NCBI RefSeq assembly: GCF_029983095.1
Contig: NZ_CP120467.1
Coordinates: forward strand, 310,001-374,000
Source of the DNA: Enterococcus montenegrensis
GTDB taxonomy: Bacteria > Bacillota > Bacilli > Lactobacillales > Enterococcaceae
Direction of reading: 5' to 3'
DNA length: 64,000 nt
In this document: positions 1-7,991 of the stretch, piece after piece
How the letters are laid out: the number at the start of each line of letters is the position of its first letter
Position numbering within the stretch: the first letter of the stretch is position 1
Program-made: the position numbers and the translations under genes
The notes under the pieces: model-generated
Seen by the model: the letters and a program-made list of their open reading frames with translations, nothing else
The model's database searches: none
What the model was told of the DNA's origin: nothing

Positions 1-272
1 CTAAAGAAGTTCGTTCAACTGCTGAAAAAATGATCACTTTAGGTAAACGCGGCGATTTGCATGCCCGTCGTCAAGCTGCTGCTTTCGTACGTAACGAAGT
101 AGCAAGTGTACGGGAAGAAAACGAAGAAATCGTTATTGAATCAGCTTTACAAAAGCTATTTAACGATATCGCTCCTCGTTACGCAGAACGCCAAGGTGGC
201 TACACTCGCATCTTGAAGACAGAACCAAGACGCGGCGATGCAGCACCAATGGTTATCCTAGAACTTGTTTAA
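1..272 (+). CDS. rplQ: 50S ribosomal protein L17, C-terminal part (5' end outside window)
   Basis: This is the end of the large-subunit ribosomal protein L17, which binds 23S rRNA near the peptide exit tunnel. The reading frame is open from the window edge (first complete codon at base 3) to a TAA ending at 272, giving about 90 residues of a protein that is usually about 127 long. The stretch [19 protein letters not shown] and the end MVILELV are typical of Firmicute L17. An internal ATG at 30 is not the start, because homologous sequence continues upstream of it. In this group the gene normally follows rpoA as the last gene of the ribosomal protein operon, and the strong terminator just downstream agrees with that. 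Confidence 0.96.
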   Translation, partial: KEVRSTAEKMITLGKRGDLHARRQAAAFVRNEVASVREENEEIVIESALQKLFNDIAPRYAERQGGYTRILKTEPRRGDAAPMVILELV

Positions 273-352
273 TATCACACTTTTCATCACTTTATCGATG
301 TCCTTTAGAGTGTTATGATGTTGGAAGTAAATTCCGAGTCTAGCTCAGCGCC

Positions 353-405
353 GCCCCTTAGTTTTACTAAGGGGCAGGCACTCATCATAAAGTGCTTTTT
401 TTTTT
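353..405 (+). terminator. Tandem hairpin terminator after rplQ
   Basis: A 9-bp stem (353-361 with 367-375, loop of five) is followed at once by a second stem, GCACT/AGTGC (378-382 with 391-395), and an 11-T run. The second hairpin has the classical intrinsic terminator form and should end the ribosomal protein operon. Confidence 0.85.
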
Positions 406-627
406 ACCCAAAATTTACTGTCAAGACAGTTTTAAAACAGAATGCCTCCTAAATTATTTTTTAACAGTTAAAAAAATGAAAGATTGTTTAGGAGACATTC
501 AGTGATAACAATTTGTATTTGCCCTTATTTTCTGCTAAATTTAGTAGGAAAAGCTTTCAAATCAGCTTTTTTACCAGTAAATGTTCATTTTGTGAACAAG
601 ACTAAGGATTAAAGGACAGGAGTCGGC
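406..627 (+). promoter_or_regulatory. Leader/promoter region of the ecf operon with a nested inverted repeat
   Basis: No gene is seen here. A 14-base inverted repeat (440-453 with 487-500, one mismatch) encloses a second palindrome of the form TTTTTTAAC-A-GTTAAAAAA near 457-475. Downstream, TTGTAT (513-518) and TAAATT (536-541), 17 bases apart, form a weak promoter candidate for ecfA1. A purine-rich ribosome binding site (GGACAGGAG) lies just before the ATG at 628. The role of the nested repeat is unknown. Confidence 0.4.
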
Positions 628-1467
628 ATGGAAGATATTATTGAACTTGTAGATATTAAATTCAGCTACGATCCAGAAGCTGAAAGAAATGCACTAGATG
701 GTGTTAGCTTTAGTATCAAAAAAGGCGAGTGGGTTGCAATCGTGGGCCATAACGGTTCTGGTAAATCTACTTTGGCTAAAACAATTAACGGCTTGCTGTT
801 GCCACAACAAGGAAGCGTTACAGTCGGTAAGAATTTATTAAATGAAGAGAACGTTTGGGACATTCGCCGTATGGTAGGAATGGTTTTTCAAAACCCTGAT
901 AATCAATTTGTTGGCTCAACGGTTGAAGACGATGTCGCCTTTGGGCTGGAAAATCAAGGAATTCCTCGTGAAGAGATGTTATTACGGGTGACAGATGCGC
1001 TAGAGCAGGTCCGTATGAGCGACTTCAAACAAAGAGAACCCGCACGTTTATCCGGAGGCCAAAAGCAACGGGTAGCCATTGCTGGTGTGGTAGCACTGCG
1101 TCCAGATATTATCATTTTAGATGAAGCGACCAGCATGCTAGATCCAGAAGGTAGAGAAGAAGTTATTGCGACCATCAAAAAAATTAAAGATCAAAATAAT
1201 TTGACGGTTTTATCCATTACCCATGATATTGACGAAGCGGCCAACGCAAACCGAATTTTAGTAATGCAAGCAGGAAAATTGGCAAAAGAAGGAAGTCCGG
1301 CTGAAATTTTTTCTGCTGGCGAAAAATTAATTGAACTAGGTTTAGATTTACCTTTCCCTGAAAAATTAAAAGCGGCCTTAAAAGAGCGGGGCGTTGCTGT
1401 ACCTGCTGAATACTTGACTGAAGAAGGGATGGTGGAGTGGTTATGGACATCCGTTTTGAACAAGTAG
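628..1467 (+). CDS. ecfA1: Energy-coupling factor transporter ATPase EcfA1
   Basis: This is one of the two ATPases of the energy-coupling factor (ECF) module, which powers uptake of vitamins and other micronutrients through interchangeable S-components. The 279-residue protein has Walker [10 protein letters not shown] at residues 40-48, a Q-loop at VFQNPDNQF (about 86-94), the ABC signature LSGGQKQR (141-148) and Walker B IIILDE (161-166), all intact. The ATG at 628 has a good ribosome binding site. Its end overlaps the start of ecfA2, so the three ecf genes are probably translationally coupled. No S-component gene is nearby, as is normal for a shared (group II) ECF module. Confidence 0.95.
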   Translation: MEDIIELVDIKFSYDPEAERNALDGVSFSIKKGEWVAIVGHNGSGKSTLAKTINGLLLPQQGSVTVGKNLLNEENVWDIRRMVGMVFQNPDNQFVGSTVEDDVAFGLENQGIPREEMLLRVTDALEQVRMSDFKQREPARLSGGQKQRVAIAGVVALRPDIIILDEATSMLDPEGREEVIATIKKIKDQNNLTVLSITHDIDEAANANRILVMQAGKLAKEGSPAEIFSAGEKLIELGLDLPFPEKLKAALKERGVAVPAEYLTEEGMVEWLWTSVLNK

Positions 1468-2300
1468 GCTTTACCTATCAACCGGGGACACCATTTGAAC
1501 AACGTGCTTTGTATGATATTGATTTAGAAATTGCCACAGGATCGTATACTGCCATTGTTGGTCATACCGGGAGCGGTAAATCAACTTTATTGCAGCATTT
1601 AAATGCCTTATTAAAGCCCACTAGCGGCGCAGTTACAATTGGAGACCGTAAAATTATCGCTACGACAGATAATAAAAATTTAAAACCAATTCGCAAAAAA
1701 GTAGGTATAGTTTTTCAATTTCCCGAAGCACAACTCTTTGAAGAAACAGTCGCCAAAGATATTGCTTTTGGGCCGAAAAATTTTGGTGTCTCAGAAGAAG
1801 CCGCGAAAGCTTTGGCTGAAGAATACCTCGATTTAGTTGGCTTAGACGCCTCTTACATGGAGCGCTCACCATTTGACCTATCCGGTGGTCAAATGCGGCG
1901 GGTGGCGATTGCAGGGGTCTTAGCGATGGAACCAGAAGTCTTAGTCTTAGATGAACCAACTGCAGGGCTTGATCCCAAAGGGCGTAAAGATATGATGGAG
2001 ATGTTTTTGCGACTACACCAAGAAAAAAATATTGCAATTGTTCTAGTTACCCACTTGATGGATGATGTCGCAAATTTTGCTGATTACGTATATGTATTGG
2101 AAAAAGGTGCCTTAGTAAAATCAGGTCGGCCTGTAGATGTTTTTCAAGATGTTAAATGGGTACAAGAAAAACAAATTGGCGTGCCGATGGCGACAGATTT
2201 TGCTTTGCGTTTACAAGAAAAAGGGATGCATTTTGATCGTTTGCCAATTACTGCTGAAGAGTTAGCAGATATGCTATTGGCAGGAGGTGGCAAAAAATGA
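1443..2300 (+). CDS. ecfA2: Energy-coupling factor transporter ATPase EcfA2
   Basis: This is the second ATPase subunit of the ECF module and forms the EcfA1-EcfA2 heterodimer that drives transport. The protein (285 residues from ATG 1443) carries GHTGSGKST (Walker A, about 40-48), a Q-loop [10 protein letters not shown], a slightly divergent signature LSGGQMRR and Walker [12 protein letters not shown] chose ATG 1443 because GGAG lies five bases before it; GTG at 1437 in the same frame is the alternative. The gene starts inside ecfA1 (25-base overlap), and its stop overlaps the ecfT start as ATGA. The differing signature and Q-loop from EcfA1 are usual for paired ECF ATPases. Confidence 0.95.
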   Translation: MDIRFEQVGFTYQPGTPFEQRALYDIDLEIATGSYTAIVGHTGSGKSTLLQHLNALLKPTSGAVTIGDRKIIATTDNKNLKPIRKKVGIVFQFPEAQLFEETVAKDIAFGPKNFGVSEEAAKALAEEYLDLVGLDASYMERSPFDLSGGQMRRVAIAGVLAMEPEVLVLDEPTAGLDPKGRKDMMEMFLRLHQEKNIAIVLVTHLMDDVANFADYVYVLEKGALVKSGRPVDVFQDVKWVQEKQIGVPMATDFALRLQEKGMHFDRLPITAEELADMLLAGGGKK

Positions 2301-3094
2301 TGAATAAACTGATTTTTGGTCGCTATATCCCAGGAGATTCTTTGATTCATCGTTTAGATCCGCGGGCGAAACTAATTGCTAGTTTTTACTTTATCGCAGT
2401 TATTTTCTTTGCTAATAATTGGCAGAGCTATGCCTTTTTGGCACTGTTTACCTTAGGCTGTGTTGCGCTTTCCAAAGTTAAGCTTTCCTTTTTTATTCGC
2501 GGTGTGAAACCTTTAATTTGGTTGATTTTATTTACTGTCTTGTTGCAAGTCCTATTTACCACGGGTGGGAATGTCTTGTGGCATTGGTGGGTCTTTACGG
2601 TGACCGATTACGGATTGCTAAATGGTGCTTTCATTTTCTGCCGTTTTATTTTGATCATTTTTATGTCGACCTTATTGACGTTAACGACAGCGCCGTTGGA
2701 GTTATCCGATGCCATTGAATATATTTTGCGCCCTTTAAATGTTGTGCATTTTCCTGTTCATGAAGTTAGTTTAATGCTTTCAATTGCGTTGCGTTTTGTA
2801 CCAACGTTAATGGACGAGACGGAGAAAATTATGAATGCACAGCGGGCTCGTGGTGTTGATTTTGGCGAAGGCAACTTAGTTCAAAAGATGAAAGCTATTA
2901 TCCCGCTTTTAATCCCATTGTTTGTTTCTAGTTTTAACCGTGCGGAAGATCTAGCAACTGCCATGGAAGCACGAGGCTACTCTGGGGGCGAAGGTCGGAC
3001 AAAATATCGGAAATTAGATTGGCATTTGCGCGATACCATGGTGGTAGTCGTCTTTGCAGCAGTTACAGTCTTGTTGATTTTGATTCGGAATTGA
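2297..3094 (+). CDS. ecfT: Energy-coupling factor transmembrane protein EcfT
   Basis: EcfT is the membrane scaffold that links the two ECF ATPases to substrate-binding S-components. The 265-residue protein has the family opening [12 protein letters not shown], several hydrophobic segments, and the two Ala-Arg-Gly coupling motifs (RARGVDFG and EARGYSGG, about residues 180-230) that dock onto the ATPases. GGAGGTGG sits just before the start. The ATG at 2297 overlaps the ecfA2 stop by four bases; a second ATG follows immediately at 2300. It is the third gene of an ecfA1-ecfA2-ecfT-truA run, a common Firmicute order. Confidence 0.95.
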   Translation: MMNKLIFGRYIPGDSLIHRLDPRAKLIASFYFIAVIFFANNWQSYAFLALFTLGCVALSKVKLSFFIRGVKPLIWLILFTVLLQVLFTTGGNVLWHWWVFTVTDYGLLNGAFIFCRFILIIFMSTLLTLTTAPLELSDAIEYILRPLNVVHFPVHEVSLMLSIALRFVPTLMDETEKIMNAQRARGVDFGEGNLVQKMKAIIPLLIPLFVSSFNRAEDLATAMEARGYSGGEGRTKYRKLDWHLRDTMVVVVFAAVTVLLILIRN

Positions 3095-3104
3095 GGAAAT
3101 AAAT

Positions 3105-3848
3105 TTGCGCTATAAAGCTATCATTGCTTATGACGGTACAAACTTTCACGGCTTTCAACGGCAAGTGTCAGGGCGGACTGTCCAAGCAGAATTAGAAAAA
3201 ACGTTAACGAAAATAAATAACGGCAATTTTGTCGAAGTTCAAGGCTCCGGTCGCACAGATGCTGGAGTACACGCCTTAGGACAAGTCATTCATTTTGACT
3301 TTCCCAAAGAGCGGCCTTTAGAAAAAATGCGCTTTGCACTAGATACGCAGTCACCAGCGGATATCGCTTGTAAAAGTGTTGAAATTGTTCCAGACGATTT
3401 TCATGTTCGTTATTTAGTTAAGGAGAAAACATATCAATTTAAAGTGGATATCGGTAAACCCCGCAGTCCATTTCGTCGCTTTTATGCCAGCTACTATCCT
3501 TATCCACTTGATTTGGCAAAAATTGAAGCAGCGCTACCGGCATTTTTGGGCACCCATGATTTTACTTCTTTTTGTGCTTCTGGTAGTTCAGTGGAAGATA
3601 AAGTTCGCACCATCCGGGTTGCAAAAATGGCCGTCAATGATAGTGGCGATGAATTGACGTTCACTTTTACTGGGGATGGCTTCTTATACAAAATGATTCG
3701 GATCATGGTGGGGACGTTATTAAAGATTGGCAATGGCCACATAAAAGCAGATGCTATTCCCGCCATCATTAAAGCTAAAGATCGTAATTTAGCAGGACCA
3801 ACAGCTCATCCAGAAGGTTTGTATTTGGTTGAAGTGAAATATGACTAA
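3105..3848 (+). CDS. truA: tRNA pseudouridine synthase A
   Basis: TruA converts uridines 38-40 in the anticodon stem of many tRNAs to pseudouridine. The 247-residue protein contains the catalytic aspartate motif GSGRTDAGVHALGQ (Asp52) and the C-terminal motif DGFLYKMIRIMVGTLL. Translation starts at TTG 3105, placed by GAGGAAAT just upstream and by the conserved start of the family (RYKAIIAYDG). It follows ecfT by ten bases and is probably cotranscribed with the ecf genes. A 23-bp hairpin begins at the stop codon and closes the operon. Confidence 0.96.
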   Translation: MRYKAIIAYDGTNFHGFQRQVSGRTVQAELEKTLTKINNGNFVEVQGSGRTDAGVHALGQVIHFDFPKERPLEKMRFALDTQSPADIACKSVEIVPDDFHVRYLVKEKTYQFKVDIGKPRSPFRRFYASYYPYPLDLAKIEAALPAFLGTHDFTSFCASGSSVEDKVRTIRVAKMAVNDSGDELTFTFTGDGFLYKMIRIMVGTLLKIGNGHIKADAIPAIIKAKDRNLAGPTAHPEGLYLVEVKYD

Positions 3849-3897
3849 AAAAGCGTTGTTGCGCTGTCTGAATACAGACAGCGCAACAACGCTTTTT
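3848..3897. terminator. Perfect 23-bp bidirectional terminator between truA and the YfhO-type gene
   Basis: Bases 3848-3870 and 3875-3897 are exact reverse complements around an AATA loop. A-runs and T-runs at the two ends make it usable on both strands, as fits two convergent genes. Confidence 0.92.
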
Positions 3898-3957
3898 ATA
3901 ATGGCCACGTAGCTAAAATTCCACAAAATTTGAAGAACAATTTAGTAGAATTAAATC

Positions 3958-6576
3958 TTAATGCTCGTGGACTGAGCGAGTTTGTTCCGCTTTTCTTTGA
4001 TAAAAGCGGTCAAAGAAGTAAAAGAGGATAAGACAAGTGATAAACAGAACAACACCAAGGATAAAACCTGGTGGTAAGTAGCTTAATGTAATGGTGTGAC
4101 TTCCTTGTTTTACTTTGACGCTGACAAAAGCATCTTGAAAGGCAGTAACTGGGACTTTCTTGCCATCGATTTTGACTTGCCAGCCTTTATCAAAGGGAAT
4201 CGTCGTCACGAGTAATTGGTCAGAGGTAGCTGTAAAGTTACCGGTGGCACTGCGATTTCCGGTTTTTAGTGGCACGCCATTAGCTTGCAATTGTTTCATG
4301 GCCGTTGTATAAGCAGTCGTATCTAATGTGACAACTTGTGGGTTTTGTAACCCGATGGATTTAGTCCCATAAAAACTAGCAGTAAAGGTGATCGTGGTCT
4401 CTTTGTCGTAATAGCCAAGATCATAATATTGACCGCTAATATTAATTTGCGTTTTGCGCTTTTGCCCGTTGATTAAAATCGTGACAGTCGAGCTTTCTAA
4501 TTCAGCGAAGTCTTCTGGATAAAGACTTAGGTAAGCTTGCTGGTGGGCTGGTATGGTCACGCTCCAAGTAATATCTTTTGCTAAATTGGCTTTTTGCTCT
4601 GTTAGGCGTAAAAAGTTTCCATTATCTGTTACAGTCGCGTTATCGGTTTTGACTAAAGATAAGGGGAGAAAGTCAAAATAACGGAGATTTTCGCCGCTTA
4701 ATTTATTCACTAAGTTTGTTTGACTTGTCAAATTATCATTGGGCGGTTGGACGATTTTTGCGGCAGTGTTATCCGTTAAAAAGGCTAAAGGTAAGGCATA
4801 ATCGTTTTCATATAATTGATAGTCAGCATTTTTGGCCTTTTCTTTAAAACCAAACTTATTTAACGGTGTTTTCGTTAAGTTGTATTTGATCCCCGTCAAG
4901 CCATCCATTAATAAGGTATTATTCGTATAGCGGATATTTAGGTTGGTACCACGCGAACGAAAACCCAATTGATCCAAGTAGCTGGAGGAATGACGATTCC
5001 GAATGGAAGAAAACATGCTGATCCCACTGTAACCATAATTAAAGCTGTCGTTACTAGAAACAGGATCAAGATTTTCTAAGCGATAAAATGTCTTGTTTGC
5101 GGCTTTGGTTTGATCTACAAGATTTTTAATCGCTGGATAAGGTTCAGTATAAAGACTGCGGGAAGCGTAATTCCAATCGTTTAAAATGCCGTGTACCATG
5201 CCGTTGGTATTAATCGCCGCTTCGCTGCAAACAACTGCCAACAGTAAAATGCGCGCGGTCTTTTTCGTGAAACTATTTTTAGCAGTAAAAGTAAAAACTA
5301 AAATATATAAAAGTAAAAAGCAAATCGTTAAGACAAAAGAACCAAATTTTACATAAGTGTATTCATGATCGCCTCTAAGCCCCATGGCTAAACAGAATAC
5401 AAGCATCAAACCAATCATGATTGCTACTAGTTTGGGCCAGTGTTGGACCTTGAATTGTTCCCAGCCATAACCGGCTAACATAATCACTAAAAAAGAAAAT
5501 AAGTAGGCATAACGGAATAAAAACATATTCGGTGCATGCATTCCTTGCCAGAATAAGTTCAATGGGACTAGATAAAAACTGGCAATTAAAATGGCAAATA
5601 AAGCAGCAAAAAGAATTTTTTCCTTGCGGCCAACCGCTTTGGTAACAAAATAAAACAAACAAAAGGCTAAAGGCAATAAACCAATGTAAATAAAAGGAAT
5701 ACTCCCGTATTTGGTAGTATCGTAGACCCCAATCATATTTTTCATGATAATATCTAAAAAACTAGTGGCTTCAGTTTTTAATTGGGTAATCTGGGTAAGT
5801 TCCTCACCGTTGGTCCGCAAATCCAAAACAGCCGGTAGAATAATAATCATGGCAGCTCCGCCAGCTAATAAAGAAGTTATGCCATAAGGTAGAATTGCAT
5901 TTTTGTTCTTTTTGAAATTGCCAATAAGGCGTACAAGAAAATAAAGAACAGAAAAAATACCGATCATAAAACCCATGTAAAAGCTGGAAATAAATAAGAG
6001 CAGATAACTAAAAAATAAAAGACGCGGTTTCTTCAATAATATGAGTCGATCGATACCCCAAATAATTAAAGGCAGGTATACTAAGGCGTCAATCCACATG
6101 ATAATTTCAGAATGGGCAACGATAAAAGACATTAAGGCATATGTTGTCGCTAAGGCGACATGAGCCCATTTATCAAGCTTAAAAGTATGTTTGGCATAAA
6201 ACCAAAAGGCCAAACCGGCACTGCCGACTTTTAATAAAGTTAGAAAGTAGAGGGCGTCTGGCATCAACTGATTTGGAAAAAATAGCACTAAGGGTGTAAA
6301 AATTCCACCTAAATAATAGGAGATTAACGAAAGATAATTTAGCCCCAAAGAAGTATGCCACGAATACAAAAAGCTCTGTTTGCCGAGCATTGCGTTGCGG
6401 AAGCTCGCATGAAAGTTAGAAAACTGAGAAAAAGCATCACTGGCTAAAATACTCCGGCTGCTACCGGGATAAATCCCGATGGTTAAATAAATAAAGGCCA
6501 AAATAAAAAAAGGCAGGCCAAAACTCGCCAACATTAAAAGGCGATTTTCTTTTAGAAAAGACTTCACTTGCTGCAT
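3958..6576 (-). CDS. YfhO-family polytopic membrane protein (probable lipid-linked sugar transferase)
   Basis: This is a large membrane protein of the bacterial YfhO family. Members in Bacillus and Listeria act as GT-C-like enzymes that decorate lipoteichoic or wall teichoic acid with sugars at the outer membrane face; the exact substrate here is not known. The 872 residues (family members are about 860) begin with a short basic segment and then a hydrophobic helix, followed by roughly a dozen transmembrane helices to about residue 440, a long extracellular domain, and a last helix near residues 842-862 before a charged tail. It is transcribed alone on the minus strand and ends at the shared terminator with truA. 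The start ATG 6576 has only a weak ribosome binding site. Confidence 0.82.
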   Translation of the reverse strand: MQQVKSFLKENRLLMLASFGLPFFILAFIYLTIGIYPGSSRSILASDAFSQFSNFHASFRNAMLGKQSFLYSWHTSLGLNYLSLISYYLGGIFTPLVLFFPNQLMPDALYFLTLLKVGSAGLAFWFYAKHTFKLDKWAHVALATTYALMSFIVAHSEIIMWIDALVYLPLIIWGIDRLILLKKPRLLFFSYLLLFISSFYMGFMIGIFSVLYFLVRLIGNFKKNKNAILPYGITSLLAGGAAMIIILPAVLDLRTNGEELTQITQLKTEATSFLDIIMKNMIGVYDTTKYGSIPFIYIGLLPLAFCLFYFVTKAVGRKEKILFAALFAILIASFYLVPLNLFWQGMHAPNMFLFRYAYLFSFLVIMLAGYGWEQFKVQHWPKLVAIMIGLMLVFCLAMGLRGDHEYTYVKFGSFVLTICFLLLYILVFTFTAKNSFTKKTARILLLAVVCSEAAINTNGMVHGILNDWNYASRSLYTEPYPAIKNLVDQTKAANKTFYRLENLDPVSSNDSFNYGYSGISMFSSIRNRHSSSYLDQLGFRSRGTNLNIRYTNNTLLMDGLTGIKYNLTKTPLNKFGFKEKAKNADYQLYENDYALPLAFLTDNTAAKIVQPPNDNLTSQTNLVNKLSGENLRYFDFLPLSLVKTDNATVTDNGNFLRLTEQKANLAKDITWSVTIPAHQQAYLSLYPEDFAELESSTVTILINGQKRKTQINISGQYYDLGYYDKETTITFTASFYGTKSIGLQNPQVVTLDTTAYTTAMKQLQANGVPLKTGNRSATGNFTATSDQLLVTTIPFDKGWQVKIDGKKVPVTAFQDAFVSVKVKQGSHTITLSYLPPGFILGVVLFITCLILFYFFDRFYQRKAEQTRSVHEH

Positions 6577-6785
6577 TAGGTCACCAAATTTCTCTAGATT
6601 AAAATTAAAACTCGTCTATATTTTATCACAACTCTGTGTCGCTGAAAGCTTTGGTAAAAAAAGAAAAAACTCTTTTAAAATTTGAAGAAGGAATAGGGGC
6701 AGAAAAAGTGAAATAGTCAAATAAATCAGCAAGAAAAAAGCGAATATGCGAATTGGTATATTCTCATTTTGGGGGGTGAAGCGTC
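6577..6785. other. Gene-free stretch upstream of the YfhO-type gene
   Basis: AT-rich sequence with no convincing coding frame. It must hold the promoter of the minus-strand YfhO-type gene, but I cannot place one with confidence. Confidence 0.4.
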
Positions 6786-6814
6786 TTGACACTTTACAAA
6801 AAATGCAGTATTTT
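6786..6814 (+). promoter_or_regulatory. Strong sigma-A-type promoter candidate with no gene downstream
   Basis: TTGACA (6786-6791) is a perfect -35 box, followed after exactly 17 bases by TATTTT (6809-6814). The predicted start is near 6821. No plus-strand gene follows before a terminator at 6877-6907. Confidence 0.55.
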
Positions 6815-6820
6815 TAGGGT

Positions 6821-6907
6821 ATTAAAAAAACATATTTCGTCTCAATATTACACGGTTAATATTGGCACATATCTATAAAAAAGACTGGCTTTGTGTCAGT
6901 CTTTTTT
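6821..6907 (+). ncRNA. Candidate small RNA (about 85 nt)
   Basis: Between the promoter at 6786-6814 and an intrinsic terminator lie a perfect 8-bp hairpin (CAATATTA 6843-6850 with TAATATTG 6857-6864) and then the terminator stem (6877-6887 with 6897-6907) ending in a T-run. No open reading frame with a ribosome binding site is present. The layout is typical of a small regulatory RNA, but both flanking genes are on the minus strand, so the terminator could instead serve rpmB read-through. The RNA is inferred from structure only. Confidence 0.4.
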
Positions 6908-7025
6908 TGCGTTTTTGTAGGTTGTGATGTTTTTGTTAGTGGGTTTCAAATTTATTTTTATAATAACGTTCTTTTTCTATTGGTCACTTTTTGTAAAAAA
7001 ATTAGGATTTTACGCAAAAAGATAC

Positions 7026-7055
7026 AAAAAAACCGTCTGAGTTTCCTCAGACGGT
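7026..7055 (-). terminator. Terminator of rpmB
   Basis: Perfect 10-bp stem (7032-7041 with 7046-7055) around a 4-base loop. On the minus strand it is followed by a T-run (the A-run at 7026-7031), directly after the rpmB stop. Confidence 0.9.
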
Positions 7056-7075
7056 GTATTGTAGTCTAGTGTCAA

Positions 7076-7264
7076 TTAAACGCGCTCAACTTTTCCTGAT
7101 TTCAAAGCACGAGCTGATACCCAAACTTTTTTAGGTTTACCATCGATTAAAACGCGAACTTTTTGTAAGTTAGGTTTAACTGTACGTTTTGTAGCGTTCA
7201 TCGCATGGGAGCGGTTATTTGCACTTGATGTTTTACGACCTGTAAAATAGCAAACTTTTGCCAT
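7076..7264 (-). CDS. rpmB: 50S ribosomal protein L28
   Basis: L28 is a small basic protein of the large ribosomal subunit. The 62 residues match the Firmicute family throughout, with [13 protein letters not shown] and the end [20 protein letters not shown] lies upstream of ATG 7264. The zinc-binding cysteines of some L28 paralogs are absent (only one Cys, residue 5), so this is the zinc-free form. It is a single-gene unit, divergent from the Asp23-like gene, as in other enterococci and bacilli. Confidence 0.97.
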   Translation of the reverse strand: MAKVCYFTGRKTSSANNRSHAMNATKRTVKPNLQKVRVLIDGKPKKVWVSARALKSGKVERV

Positions 7265-7583
7265 GTGACTAGTTCCTCCTTTGACTTGCTATGGAGCGCA
7301 TATTAGGGCTCATACTAACTGAATTTACCACAAACGATACAATTATGCAAGCTAAATTTGCCGGCAAATATTGACTTTTATCTTTAAACCATGTAAATTA
7401 AACAACGTTGCAGGCTTTATCAAAGTTTTTACTGCCGTTAGCTCTTTCTTTTATTTAAAGGGTAGCTATGATAAAATACTATAGAAGAAAATGGGGGAAT
7501 TTGTGCCCCTCTTTTGTTATATTCAATTGAAGAAATTCAAGGGAACAAATTTTGTAAAGCTTAAATTAAGGGGGCTTATTTTT
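7265..7583. promoter_or_regulatory. Divergent promoter region between rpmB and the Asp23-like gene
   Basis: No gene is supported here; a frame open from 7491 is only an upstream extension of the Asp23-like gene. TTGACT (near 7374) with TAAATT 17 bases on is a weak plus-strand promoter candidate, and a -10-like TATGAT lies near 7468. The first of these would leave a long untranslated leader. Confidence 0.3.
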
Positions 7584-7946
7584 ATGGCTGTAAAAATTAA
7601 TACTGCATCTGGCACAATCGAAATTACAAACGAAGTGATTGCCACAGTGGTCGGTGGCGCTGCTACTGACGTATTTGGCATTGTCGGCATGGCCAGCAAG
7701 AGTCAAATCAAAGATAATATCAATGAAATTTTACGTAAAGAAAATTATTCCCGTGGCGTTATCGTGCGACAAGAAGAAAACGGCGTTGCGGTGGATGTTT
7801 ACACCATCGTCAGCTACGGAACGAAAATCTCGGAAGTTTCTCGTAATGTACAAGAAAAAGTGAAGTACAATTTGGAAAGTATGTTAGGTGTAACGGCTAA
7901 TTCCGTTAATGTTTTCGTTCAAGGTGTACGTGTACTGCCAGATTAG
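7584..7946 (+). CDS. Asp23/Gls24-family protein (YloU type)
   Basis: Small protein of the Asp23/Gls24 (alkaline shock / general stress) family, of the YloU type that is coupled to the fatty acid kinase gene in most Firmicutes. Its molecular job is not settled; related proteins are envelope-associated. From ATG 7584 it has 120 residues, with the family features ITNEVIATVVGGAA near the start and GVRVLPD at the end. I chose ATG 7584 because AAGGGGG lies just upstream and homologs start MAVKI; an in-frame upstream ATG at 7491 would add 31 unsupported residues. It precedes fakA by 45 bases and is probably cotranscribed with it. Confidence 0.9.
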   Translation: MAVKINTASGTIEITNEVIATVVGGAATDVFGIVGMASKSQIKDNINEILRKENYSRGVIVRQEENGVAVDVYTIVSYGTKISEVSRNVQEKVKYNLESMLGVTANSVNVFVQGVRVLPD

Positions 7947-7991
7947 GCAGGAGATCAGCTTTTGAGGGATCGATTCTAAGGAGGATTATCA

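Noticed and set aside
7491-7583. Longer start of the Asp23-like gene at 7491
   Set aside because: The added 31 residues are not family-like and lack a ribosome binding site, whereas ATG 7584 has one.
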